DNA from: Galerina marginata | Lineage: Eukaryota; Basidiomycota; Agaricomycetes; Agaricales; Galerinaceae | DNA length: 64,000 bases | Direction of reading: 5' to 3' | NCBI GenBank assembly: GCA_023014335.1 | Contig: JAECYW010000001.1 | Span: 806,001-870,000, forward strand | Shown: positions 24,489-34,933 of the stretch, in pieces | How positions within the stretch are numbered: the stretch's first letter is position 1 | How the letters are laid out: every line of letters starts with the position of its first letter | Made by a program: the position numbers and the translations under genes | The notes under the pieces: model-generated | Told to the model about the DNA's origin: nothing | Databases searched by the model: none | The model's input: only the letters and a program-made list of their open reading frames with translations

Positions 24489-27095
24489 ATGAGTGCCAAC
24501 GACCTGTACGAAGTACGGTTTATCTGGTATGTCTGTTCCACCGAATTCGGACGCTATCGCAATTTTTTAACCATAGCTGACGCGTTTACCCCCAAAGGCC
24601 CCATCCCGAGCCCGCCACCGTCATTGTCACTGGGACCTTCGACGACGTATGTCAAATAAAATTCTGCGTCACCTTAACTATCTTATCTAACAGCATCGCA
24701 GTGGTCGGCCTCAACACCGCTAACGAAAAATGCGACTGGATTCGAGGGCACGACCAAAATTCCCTGGGGCCAAAAAATCAAGTACAAGTTTGTCGTCGAC
24801 GGTCAATGGATCACCCACGAAGATCAAGAAACGGAGATAGACCCTGGGGGTTTCGTAAACAACGTATATACTGCACCTCCAAAGCCTGCTGGGTCCACAC
24901 CGTCCGAAGCTGCAACAGCTGTGGTTGAAGTGGTTGCGGTCCCTACCAAGGACGCAGAGCCTATTGCAAACGGCCATGTCACCAATGGTCACAGCGTAGT
25001 TCCAGAGGTTGTCGCGGAGAAACCAGCGAGCGAAGCCCCGGAGGCCCCGGTGGAGGAGGCCAAGCCCACGGATTCTTCAGACCGCAAAGCGGCGCCAGCA
25101 GCTCCCAGCATCGAACCCCCTCCGCGGCCAGGTACTCCCTTGCAGCTCCTTGCAGATCTCGCAAGTACAATCGTCGCACGCGACGGGACGTCATCAGCTC
25201 TAGGTTACGTGGCTTCTGGACTCGGAGCTGCGATGCATAGCGTGGTTGGAGTAGACCCCGTCAATCTTCAAAAAGTGCGTAAACTACCGACTATATATGT
25301 TTTGTCTCAGCCTTAATTGCATGTCTTTCCTGAAAATCCAGATCGCTATTCCAACCCCGAAACCCGACGATGTGTTCACTCTACCCGGTGGACAGGAGTC
25401 GGTGCCAAATACAGCCGAACTTCCCCTTGAATCTGCTCCTCCTACTGCAGCGAGCATAATCCCCTCCCCCATTGCCCCAAAGGTCCCCATCATGATTGTA
25501 CCAGTGAATGCGGCCGAAAATAACACCTCCGCTCCGTCTGAAATCGAAGCAATCGTTCCCGCTTCTGTTCCGGCGGCCTCCGTTCCTGCGGATGCGGTAC
25601 CCGCTGCTGACGATACTACCGCCAAGGTAGAGGAGACATCGACCCACATCCCTGTACCCCAGGCGGGCGATAAGCCCGTAGAGCAAACTCCTGCTGTCAT
25701 GCAATCTGAGCCGGCCGCCGAAACTGTCGTCGAGCACGCGAAAAGAGAAGGAAACCCCCACAGTGGCTTCCGAACCAGAGTCTACGACTTCTGCAGCTAT
25801 TGAGCCTGAGGTTTCAGCAAACGAACCAGAAGTCGCTCCAGTTTCCGAGCCTGTCGTTAAAGCGCCCCCTGTGGAAGTCAAGGCGGAGGAACCACCCGTG
25901 CTTGAGCCTACAGTTGTTGACGAGCCAGCATCCGAGGCCAAGGCAGAGGAACCGTCTGCTCCTGAGCCCAGGTCCGCTCCTGTTGCTGGGGAAGCCAGTT
26001 GTGTATGCACATATTGAGGAAGCCTATACACCACAGCTAACACACACACCTCCTGTCGAAGAACCTTCTGCTGAAGTCAAGGCAGGGGAGCCTTCTACGG
26101 CCAAGTCTACTTCCACTCCCGCTGTCGATGCGCCGGTGAAGTCAGAAGAACCTTCGAAACCCGAGCCCGCACCCGTTTCTGTTGTCGAAGAAACTGTCGC
26201 TGAAATCAAGGCCCTGGAACCTTCTGGAGCCGGACCCTCTTCTGCGGCTGAAAAGCCAGCTGTCGACGAGCAGGCAGGGGGACCTTCCGTTGCTGAGGAG
26301 CCAGCTACAGTCAAAGCCGAGGCAGCACCTTTACCAGAGCCGACGTCAGCTCCTGCCGCTAAAGATCCGATGGCCGAGGTTGAACCACCTGTACCAGAGC
26401 CCGTGAAGGAAGAAGCAGTCCCAGTCGCTCCTAGCGCTGAACAAGCTGCCGCTGAGGAGAAACAAGCAGAAACATATGCACCGGAGCCAATTCCTGCTGT
26501 AGAAGCGGTTGCGACTGAGCATGATGCAGTCACTGTTGAGACTGCGCCAGAAGTTTCGGAGGCCAAGGAAGCACCTGTTGCACCTGTCGTCGAGGAAAGC
26601 ACCGCTGAGAAAGCGACACCAGCCGAGAGTGCCCCTACTACTATAGCTGAGCCATCGACTGTACCGCCTCCTGTCGAGGACAAGGCTGCCGAGGAATCAG
26701 CTCTGACCCCCATTGGAACTCCGGCTACCGAACCCCTTCCTACCGCGACGAAAGAAGAAGTTGTCGAAGCCAAGCCTGTAGCTGAGAAGGAAGCCGTGTT
26801 TGCAGAGACTTCTCCTATAACCGCCGGAGGAGAGAGCACAGCGGTCAAAGTGGAAGAAAAGCCTGGTATAAACGGAAACGTTAAGACAACCGCTCCAGCG
26901 GTCGCGGCGGGCACGCCTACTGCAACTCCCGTGAAAAATGGCGAATCCTTCCCGTCGACGTCAGAGTCTGCAAACGCTTCGCCATCATCATCCAAATTCA
27001 ACTCTGTACGCAAGAAGAGGACCTCTATATTTGGCAAGTTGAAGAATATTTTCCATCACGACAAAGAGAAGGAGAAGGAGACAGAGAAGAAGTAG
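24489..27095 (+). CDS. CBM48 (AMPK-type glycogen-binding) protein, Crp1/Mdg1-like, with long P/A/E/V-rich tail
   Basis: The N-terminus is a CBM48/E-set domain of about 90 residues: YEVRFIWPHPEPATVIVTGTF, DDWSASTPLTKNATGF, TTKIPWGQKIKYKFVVDGQW and HEDQETEIDPGGFVNNVY. This domain occurs in AMPK beta subunits and in yeast Crp1 and Mdg1. The rest, some 650 codons, is low complexity built of Pro/Ala/Glu/Val (VKAEEPS-like units). The end is conserved-looking and basic: VRKKRTSIFGKLKNIFHHDKEKEK. The frame breaks at 25741-25744, where one A fewer would give HAKEKETPTVASEPES. It changes again near 26010, either by a 34-nt intron (GTATGC...CACAG) or another indel. Cellular role is uncertain; proposals for yeast relatives include pheromone signalling and cruciform DNA binding. 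Confidence 0.75.
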
Positions 27096-27337
27096 AGCGA
27101 CGCACAAACAGTGCATTGCTTACTTTCCTCTATACCCCTATGATGAACTATTATATGTTGGATTCCAACGGCAGGGTGTATTTTTTTATATTGGTTTTTT
27201 CTTCACATCTCTCATCTGTTGCAATTTCTAACCACCTATTCGCGTTTTGGCACGTGTACATTTGTATTGTGTTCTCTTAACCTTTAAGTATAATGCCTAT
27301 GTGTTTTGTGCTCTGGTTCAATTATTTTTCTCTTGGT

Positions 27338-30300
27338 CTAGCTATTTATCTCCACGACAACGCCTAAGAACACGGTTAATGACATCTCTACATCCTGGCT
27401 GGTGAAGGCTTACCTGCAGCAATAGTTTCCCCTCCACGTCGAATCAAAATCCTGCCCATATCTTTGTTTGCCGAAAAGGTTTCCAAAGCTATGCCACGGG
27501 TGGTCAACGAAGAACCAGACACCTGCGTGTGGCGCACGCTAATCTGGACTTCGGCTGAGGTCCCTTTCGTGAGTACTCTGCGGTTGTGTGAGATGGTGGC
27601 AGCATTTATACTGGGATATAATTGTACCGAGGATTTTCTTTGAGAACTTTTCCACTTGAGCGGTCTATCGCGGAGATAAGCTTCGTTGTCGTAGCAGGAA
27701 CATCCCGTGAATGGTGAAAAAGTTCTACCTGTGTAACAGACATAAGAAACTTCAAATAATTTTGAGGTGTATAGACGTTACTGATGCTCCAGCAGTGATG
27801 GGAATTTGAATGTCAAAGACCATGATTCTGGCGGTGAACACTGTCGTAAGGGGTACCAATTCCTCTGGGGGACAGAGGACGCTGCCAACGTTGAGGTTGA
27901 CGGAGTCGATCGACATCAAGTAAAGGGAAACGTTTGAGCCTGATGCCGCCCATGCCACAGATTGGTTTTCGATCTCGATGGCTAATTTTTCTGTTCAACA
28001 TATGCAACAGCAAAACCAATAACGGCCTACCTTTGACTACTGCAGTTTCGTCCCCTGGCAGTACTCTCAACTTTTCACCCACCTGGACAACACCTCCACA
28101 GATTCTTCCAGTCACAGTGGCACCGGAACTTTGTCGCTTGAACACGTTGGATATCGGAATGCGTAAAGGTGCGGATATATCTCGAATGGGAGGGACCAGT
28201 TCATCTAGCAATGTGATTTGAAACATTTTTATCGACCCCAAAATGCCTCGACATACCTAGCAATTCTACGAGTGTCGGTCCATTGTACCATTTAGAGAGG
28301 GAAGAAGCAGCAAGACCCTCTCGACCAACAAGATTCACGCCTTGCATGGCCCCCACGGGTACAAATTTTGATTTTGACAATTGGAAACCAGATTGAGTCA
28401 AGAAAGGTCGTAGCTCGGCCGAAATATCTTCGTAGCGCCTCTCGCTCCAATCCACCTATATATAATGAATGATTTGAAACTATGCTTGACACCAATACAC
28501 AAACCTGGTCGAGTTTGTTGACAGCCACAATCACTTGGGAAACACCGAGACTACGAACAAGAAGCAGGTGTTCGCGGGTTTGACCGCCCTTTTGGAAACC
28601 GGATTCAAATTCTCCTGTGGTTGCATCCACTACTAAAAGTGCGCAGTCTGCTTGTGATGCCCCAGATATCATATTCGGAATGAAATCTTTATGTCCTGGA
28701 GCATCCAGGACGGTTATTTGTCTATGCGGGGTTTCTATCGTCTGCAATGCGACATCCATGGTTATTCCTCTGAAGAGAAATCTTCTCAAAACAATCATCC
28801 TGAATATGGAATATTCTCACCTCTCCCTTTCTTCGGCTGTTCCGTCTAGTCCCCATGCCCAGCTAAAGCTACTTTTGCCAATTTTCTCGCTTCCTCTTTC
28901 ATTTGCTCGTCTTGTCTTTTCGTCTAACAGGCCGAGCTCATATAGAAGTCGGCCCATGAGGGTTGATTTACCAGCATCTACATGACCTTCACAAGCAATG
29001 GTCAATGATTAAATTTGAGGGATAAAAAAGGATTTACCAATGACAACAATGCTAATACTCTTTTTACCGTTTCCCCCTTCAGCGTCCAGAACCCGTCTAG
29101 CTTCCTCTAGGATTTTTTCTCGTGTAATGCTTGCCTTTGGCGCCTCATCTGCAACCTCGAGGCCATCAGCCTTGTCATTTAAATTCAAACCTAAAATATC
29201 CATTTGTTGTTGGTCGGTAGTTGCCTTTCTAACAGGGGTCAAAATCCCAGTTGGTGTAACCTTTTTAAATCCTCTTGCTGGCGAGCCAACTGGAGTCGCC
29301 GCACGTGAGCTTCCTGCAGATCGCTGCGCTAGCTTCATGGCCTTTTCACGTTCTTTTGCGGCTGTCAAAAATTAATTATTATACAACAAAGTGCTTGAGA
29401 AGCAACAAAGAAAAGAGGAAGAAAGGTAATTGGATCAATTGGTGAATTGAGATTTGCCAGTCCCAACAGATCCTCTCGGAGACGAGGCAGATGCCAAGGC
29501 CTTCAACCCAGGAGTAGTTCTTTTGCGAGCATTAAGGACAATATCATCGGGACTTGGATTGTCGAATGCAAAGGTGGAATAAGATCCAGTTTCTTGGGTT
29601 GGCAGTGTATCACGGCTAGAGCGGCCCTTCTCCAATAACCGATGCGCAGGTATTTCCGCATCTCTTTTATGCTTCTTTTCCTTCTTTTTGCGCCTCACGT
29701 CTTTATCTTTGCTTTTATCTTGAGGAGAAATTATATTGTCATGGATAAGCACAGATGCGAATGCGGAAGGCGACGCACGAGCGTGAGTCGATTTAGGCTG
29801 GAAAATAGGCGACGTCGACGGCGAAATATCTTCTTCAGAAGGAAACCCTGGGCTTGGTAGCGGTTTTTCACCCGCTCGCTTGATTTTCATGGCCAACTTT
29901 GAAGCTTTAGGGTCAGACGGCGATGTTGATGCACCACCTGGAGACTGGAGGGGCACAATGTTCAACCTGGGAATGATGCTATGACGAGATGGATCCGTAA
30001 GGCTGTATAGTGACTGATAGGAAGTGGTTATGGCAGTCGTTACAGAGGAGCCATTGGCTATGGGGGTAAGGTATTCTGTCATGGTTTTAGGAAGTTTGGG
30101 CACCCTGCTGGCATCAACTTTCTGTTGAGCGAGCATCGCAAGTTTAGAAAGAGGACGAAGCTGAGAACTTTGAAATGTTTCAGACGGAGAAGTCATCTCT
30201 AGGGAAGGTAGGGACTTGTTTGCTGCTTCAGCCTTTTGTTGGGCAAGTATTGCCAACTTAGAAAGCGGACGATTCTTGGATGGAGAGGAATGCAAGTCGG

Positions 30301-31991
30301 TCGGGGAGCCTTGAGAGGTCTTTTGATCGCTAGGGGTTGGAGTTTTCGCTCGGTCTGACTCCTCGGAAAGGATAGATCGTGGTCGAGATGGCTTCGGGGT
30401 CTCTTTATCTACAGCCTCCAGCTCCATAGCAGTTTGAATAGCTCTACGTACTATAGAAGACGTCGAAGATTGAATACTGGACGACGAGATGTGAGAAGGA
30501 ATGGGAGGAAGCTCTTTGGAAGAAGCAACAGAATCCTTAGAGGGGAAGGCAGAACTCAGGGGTCGTTCTGACTGCGCAGATGGACGGAGAGCTGGAAATG
30601 TTTTGATAGATCCAGTTGCCGTAGTGCCAGATGATCTTGATGATTTCGAGCTTTCGCTTATTGTACTAATGGTACTAGCCCGTGAACTCGCCAATTTAGA
30701 CAGTTTTGATTGCGATTTGTTCGGTAAAGAGTGGGTGGGAGTTGGGACATGGCGAGAGGGATGGTCGCTTGACTTGGAGTTGAAGTCGGGAATTGAAGGT
30801 ATATTGTTCAGCGACGATCGAGGTTCGCTTGCTGTTATCGGATAGGATTGATCGTTCGGAGAGATAGTCGACGAGTTGGAAGGTGGAGGGTCATAGGTGG
30901 ATAATCTCTGTATTGCCGATCCAGAAGGCGAAACTCCACTCGTGTTGGGGTCAAGTTGGTGATGGAAATGTTCATCGGTAGACAAAGCGTCTTCGTACAT
31001 CACTTCAATAAAGCTCTGAAGGAATAATGGACGCATACGTACCTAGTTCCCGTCCATAGTCCGTGCTATCGCTAGAAACAAAAGACCGCGGTGTATTTGG
31101 TATCATATAATGCTGACGTGGGCGCCAGAGCATCGATGGCTCTGTCCTTTCAGTCCTCTCCGTTATCGTACTGAGTCTATTTCCACGTGGAGAGCTTGGG
31201 AATAGCAAGATATGCTTGGTTATCAAACCCCGGTTGCTGTTGCGCCAGAAATATCGAAGGAAGACGTGGGCGCATGTCTGCCTCGTTAAAATCTTGACCG
31301 TCTTCTGTGTCGTGCAGGTTCCCAGACCGATTATTTTGATAGTATTGGTAGGCCCCACTCTCATTATACGGATCCGAAGACGAGTCACTAACGTGGTCAC
31401 TCCCTGATCATTATATGAGTTCATAGCCAACGAAACAAATCGGACCAAAGTGGATGGAAGAAATGCACCTTCTCAATCGATGTGGGTGGGGGCTCGGCCG
31501 GCGCAAAGAATCACCAAAGAAAGGGATGGGAATGAAGAATAGGTTTAGACGCTCACCTTTGCGCTCTTTGGCTATCTGGAGTTTTTCGCGCTCCTCTGAT
31601 CTCCTAATCAGATCTGGAACACATTCCTGCAAGAAGTACGAACCTAGTGCCCATTCAATTGTTTTCTGGATGTCAAAGTAGTACTCCCAAAGCGCGTCTC
31701 TTATAGAGTTGTCGGAAAACCCTGACTCTTCTTCACTACCGATAACCAATTTTACTTGCTCAAGTCCATCGTTCATTCGCGCTTGGACGATTTCAGCTTG
31801 TACTGATGCCAGGATCGTGATGTCATGCAGACCTTGTTGATCAGGCGTCATGTCTTCCTCGCCGCCGTCAGATAAAGCATCATCATCGAGCTCATCTGCA
31901 AGTACATCTGTCTTCAACAACGCTCGTCTTGCTTGGATGAAGCGAGATCACCTGTAATATTGATATTTCGGATGTTTCTATGTCTTGACAT
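27338..31991 (-). CDS. HBS1: HBS1 translational GTPase (full-length isoform of HBS1/SKI7 locus)
   Basis: With Dom34/Pelota, Hbs1 rescues stalled ribosomes in no-go and non-stop decay. Exon 1 (31991-31952) encodes [13 protein letters not shown], exon 2 (31895-31557) the HBS1_N helical domain ([20 protein letters not shown]). Exon 2 ends in phase 1 after AAAG and can join, in phase, the exon at 29361 ([17 protein letters not shown]). The GTPase follows: [13 protein letters not shown] (G1), [14 protein letters not shown] (switch/G2), [14 protein letters not shown] (G3) and [11 protein letters not shown] (G4). Next come the eEF1A-like domains 2 and 3 ([27 protein letters not shown]) and the C-terminus GVVVEINS. 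The intron skipped here is about 2.2 kb, far longer than any other in the window. Confidence 0.88.
29435..31991 (-). CDS. SKI7: Ski7-like alternative isoform of the HBS1 locus
   Basis: Ski7 bridges the Ski complex to the cytoplasmic exosome. This reading uses the same first two exons as HBS1, then an acceptor at about 31404 (phase 1, giving [18 protein letters not shown] and later [18 protein letters not shown]). It continues into a large Ser/Pro-rich exon (about 31016-29435) starting [17 protein letters not shown] and ending with its own TGA (GKSQFTN). The large exon repeats a basic motif four times: [31 protein letters not shown] and [10 protein letters not shown]. The junction between the small and large alternative exons near 31090-31190 is not settled. 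The design, a shared N-terminus and an alternative stop-containing exon before the GTPase, matches HBS1/SKI7 genes described in other fungi, animals and plants. Confidence 0.7.
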
Positions 31992-32238
31992 GGCCTGAAG
32001 GGAGAAAGGAGCAGCTGAATGGATAGCCCAGGTAAGTACAGCTTTGAAGAGAGAGGCGGACACACTTACGCTACAGGAATAGCTTGACGGATTAAGCAAT
32101 ACGAGATATGTAAAAGTTTAAACCAGATTACAACGAGGAGGGTAAAGTGGCTACAACAAATAGACCGAAACAAACATTTTATAGACTTTCCAAAGTCCCC
32201 CAAGTTCCAACTGTGTCAAGCAACACTTTACTTTGACC

Positions 32239-32916
32239 ATGTTTTCTGTCCTCCGCGTAACAGCTGCACGCTCGTTCTCTACACGTGTACGTCTATTTTA
32301 CACCTCAGGTACAGGATTCTAACTAAGTAGTGATCAGGCCTTTTCGACCACTAGCAGTCGCGCAAGTGACCTCTCAAAGCTGGTGCTTATTGGCCATTTG
32401 GCGAAGGACCCAGAAGCTCGTCAAACTAAAAACGACAAAGAATTCATTACGTACGTCTTCTTTCGTAACCTTTTTTTTCCAATTCTCTGATATGTCTTTA
32501 TACCATTAGCTACACTGTTGCTACCAGAAATGCTCCTCCCCCACCTGATGCCAATGGAGGTGTGATAGAACCGCATTGTCAGATTGTATCACTTACTGAG
32601 ACAGTCCAGAACGACGCGCCTCTACGTCGACCTTCCACAGAATTATATCCTTCAATGAAGGTTCCAACAATTATCTTCGTACCTTAAAGAAAGGGAGCAA
32701 GGTCTACGTCGAGACGACGTTTGAATTAAAAGAACCAGAAGCGGGAGCCGATGCAAACTCTCCTCAAGGACAACGCCAGATTTTTCTCAGACACGGTGAG
32801 CAATTTATCTCCATACCCTGACAAGAATTTCACACTTGCTCCAAGAAACTATCCGTGTTCTGAATTATCCCAAACATGATTCTGAGCAACCGTCTCACGA
32901 ATCGTCCCCCTTTTAA
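32239..32916 (+). CDS. RIM1: Mitochondrial single-stranded DNA-binding protein
   Basis: OB-fold SSB that coats single-stranded mitochondrial DNA during replication. Exon 1 encodes a presequence (MFSVLRVTAARSFSTR). The SSB domain reads across introns as DLSKLVLIGHLAKDPEARQ, EFITYTVATRNAPPPPDANG, ERRASTSTFHRIISFNEGSN, NYLRTLKKGSKVYVETTFEL, ADANSPQGQRQIFLRH and TIRVLNYPK. FHRIISF stands for the family's W-H-x-I/V-x-F strand and KKGSKVYVE for its K-G-x-x-V-Y-V-E strand. The acceptor ending ctgag before ACAGTCC keeps phase. Stop TAA at 32914-32916. Divergent from HBS1, 247 bp between start codons. Confidence 0.9.
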
Positions 32917-34258
32917 TTGATTGAGGACCTTTCGGATACCACTTTACTAGAGCCATTTCTACCTTCAGTGCTCTTCACGGTGTTCGAAAGGAGATTCTGG
33001 TCGTTGCTCAAACGCGTTAGGTCCTGGTGGATCTGGCAACCATTCCTGTATTTATGTGTAAGCTCCTTTATGAAATATTATTTCTTTATAATTACCCCAC
33101 TTCCTCGTCTATGAGGCATAGGTACAGGCTGCTCGGGTAGTGTCGGGGCAGGAGTTTGACCTTGGCTATTTCGCTTTAACTTGGCCAGGTAATCACGAAT
33201 TGTTGATGATACCAGCTACAAGCCCATCCGTTATCTCACCAGCTACAAGGTATGTTCGAATAGAAAATAACTCACAACATGGTCCTCTTGTGAAGATCCC
33301 GAGTAACATGCAACGACAGCTATTGGGCAACAAGGTGCATTCTGTTTTCAAATTCGTCAGCCATCTTTCTCCCCGAATTCACAAAGGTACAAACCTCCAT
33401 CCATACTGGAAACGCTACGGAATATATAAGAACCTGATTTCAATCTGGAACAGAACAAGGCAGCGAAATGCAAACCTCCTCCGTTGACTCGAAACGATTC
33501 GCCCTGCAATCCCATTTGCTGAGGTGTCTTTCCCATTGCGTTCATCCCCTTTTCCACATAGAAGCTGGAGTGCCCTGTCCGCTTGACTGTGTCGATCATG
33601 CCCTCTAGACATGCCCAGCTGTCCAAACTAACATCCCCTATTCCACTGGTGCTACCCAAATCACCGACGGTGCAGGCAAATAATATATGGCCAACAATCG
33701 TTTGTATCGATATGACAAGACCCTTGCCTTTGATGTGTCGTGAAGATGCCCGAAACCTTTTCCTCAAGGACAAGCCCTGAAGATCAATCTCTTCAATCGA
33801 GAGTAAAGACTGGAATCACTTCTCTCACCAAAGTCACCGCGTCTGACGCAGAGAAGGATGAAAATCGATAAAGCCCTTCCTCCGACAAAGTTTGAGAGGC
33901 AAGTTCAGCTTCAGTTGGAGGCATATTGTGCAACCCGTTGAACATGAAGGTGGAAGTCAATTAGCAAGTTAGGGATCTCTCGCAATGCGGGAGGGCTGCT
34001 TTGATGTCCCTTCATCGCGATTACTTTCGTTTTATCTAATTGTATTTCGCAACATGTGTTCTGCCTGTGTAGCACAACGAGGCGTTGTAGGTCGTGAAGG
34101 CATGCACACCCCTTGTTGAAAACACGCGATGTCAACCGCCGGATTCTTAACAGAAATGCACACTGTGCCACTATCCCTACTCCAGCACTGAGCTATAGGT
34201 TGGGTTGGGTTGGGGTGGGGCCTGATCGTGACAAAGAAGCAATATTGAGCAACATGAC
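32917..34258. other. 1.3-kb stretch without a supportable gene
   Basis: Open frames on both strands (33140-33487 +, 33357-33773 -) give no recognisable domain. A plus-strand reading at about 33560-33760 looks protein-like (TNIPYSTGATQITDGAG, YMANNRLYRYDKTLAFDVS) but is cut by in-frame stops, so it may be a decayed gene of unknown kind. A G-rich run at 34202-34220 lies near the right end. Confidence 0.4.
34202..34220 (+). repeat. Potential G-quadruplex
   Basis: Four G-runs of 3, 3, 4 and 4 separated by TT, TT and T within 19 bases on the plus strand, 40 bp outside the MITE. This meets the usual G4 consensus; folding is inferred. Confidence 0.55.
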
Positions 34259-34645
34259 TACAGTCATCCACCGGCTAATGTTACGCCACCACTGAGTGTT
34301 ACACCTTCATAACTCAGCCAAAAATGGGTCTTTTTTGATGAAATAAAATTTTCCTGTGAGCTGTATACGTTCTCTATTACCTTGTAAAATTTCAGAGGGA
34401 ACGAATAAAAATTGACTGAGGAATGGCGAACTCAAAGTGCCGCAAATTGGCTCACTACTCAGTGTTACACCAGTGTTTTGGGAATAACTTTGCGAGAAGT
34501 GAATAAGATCACCTGAAATTTTGACTGAAGGAACTAACAGAATTATAAAGAATTATCATATGGTTTTTATTGGGAAAAAGTGCGATGAAAATTTTTCATT
34601 TTGATTTTTAATTTTCAGTGTAACATTAGCCGGTGGATGACTGTA
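34259..34645. mobile_element. Tc1/mariner-type MITE with 24-bp terminal inverted repeats and TA target duplication
   Basis: A perfect inverted repeat begins CAGTCATCCACCGGCTAATG at 34261 and ends with its reverse complement at 34643. The flanking dinucleotide is TA on both sides (34259-34260, 34644-34645), as Tc1/mariner insertions produce. The element proper is 383 bp, AT-rich and non-coding. Inside, the sequence CTGAGTGTTACACC near the left end recurs as CTCAGTGTTACACC near 34457, a subterminal repeat. A CAGT start to the TIR is also typical of the superfamily. Without a transposase it would need an autonomous relative elsewhere in the genome. Confidence 0.85.
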
Positions 34646-34933
34646 CTCGAGTATTACTGGGGAATCTGAATTTTGGGAACGAAATTACGTTCCTTTTATT
34701 GCAAAATCAAGATATATGTATGTGATCCTTATTAACGTATCGTTCGCGGTTGATTGTAGTGGAAAGATAAGTGTCCCAACTGGCCATGGGCGTAAGCTTT
34801 GTGTCAGTGTGTTTCGGGTACTGCGGCTATCTCAGCCGGTCTTCAGGTCTAACTGTTGACCAGCTTGACTTATATACATGCCCTGCTCAATGGTGGAAGA
34901 CTGATCGGAAAGTCATTGTGTTGCGACTTCGAG

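Noticed and set aside
25381..26049. 222-codon open frame on the minus strand
   Set aside because: Antisense of the same low-complexity region, no domain.
26024..27037. 337-codon open frame on the minus strand
   Set aside because: It mirrors the P/A/E/V-rich tail of the CBM48 gene; its Ser/Thr/Ala-Gly composition is the antisense shadow of that repeat.
31005..31448. Continuous minus-strand frame ([16 protein letters not shown]...) as the Ski7-like exon
   Set aside because: Composition is unnatural; an overlapping frame ([16 protein letters not shown]) joins exon 2 in phase and looks like real protein, so it was preferred.
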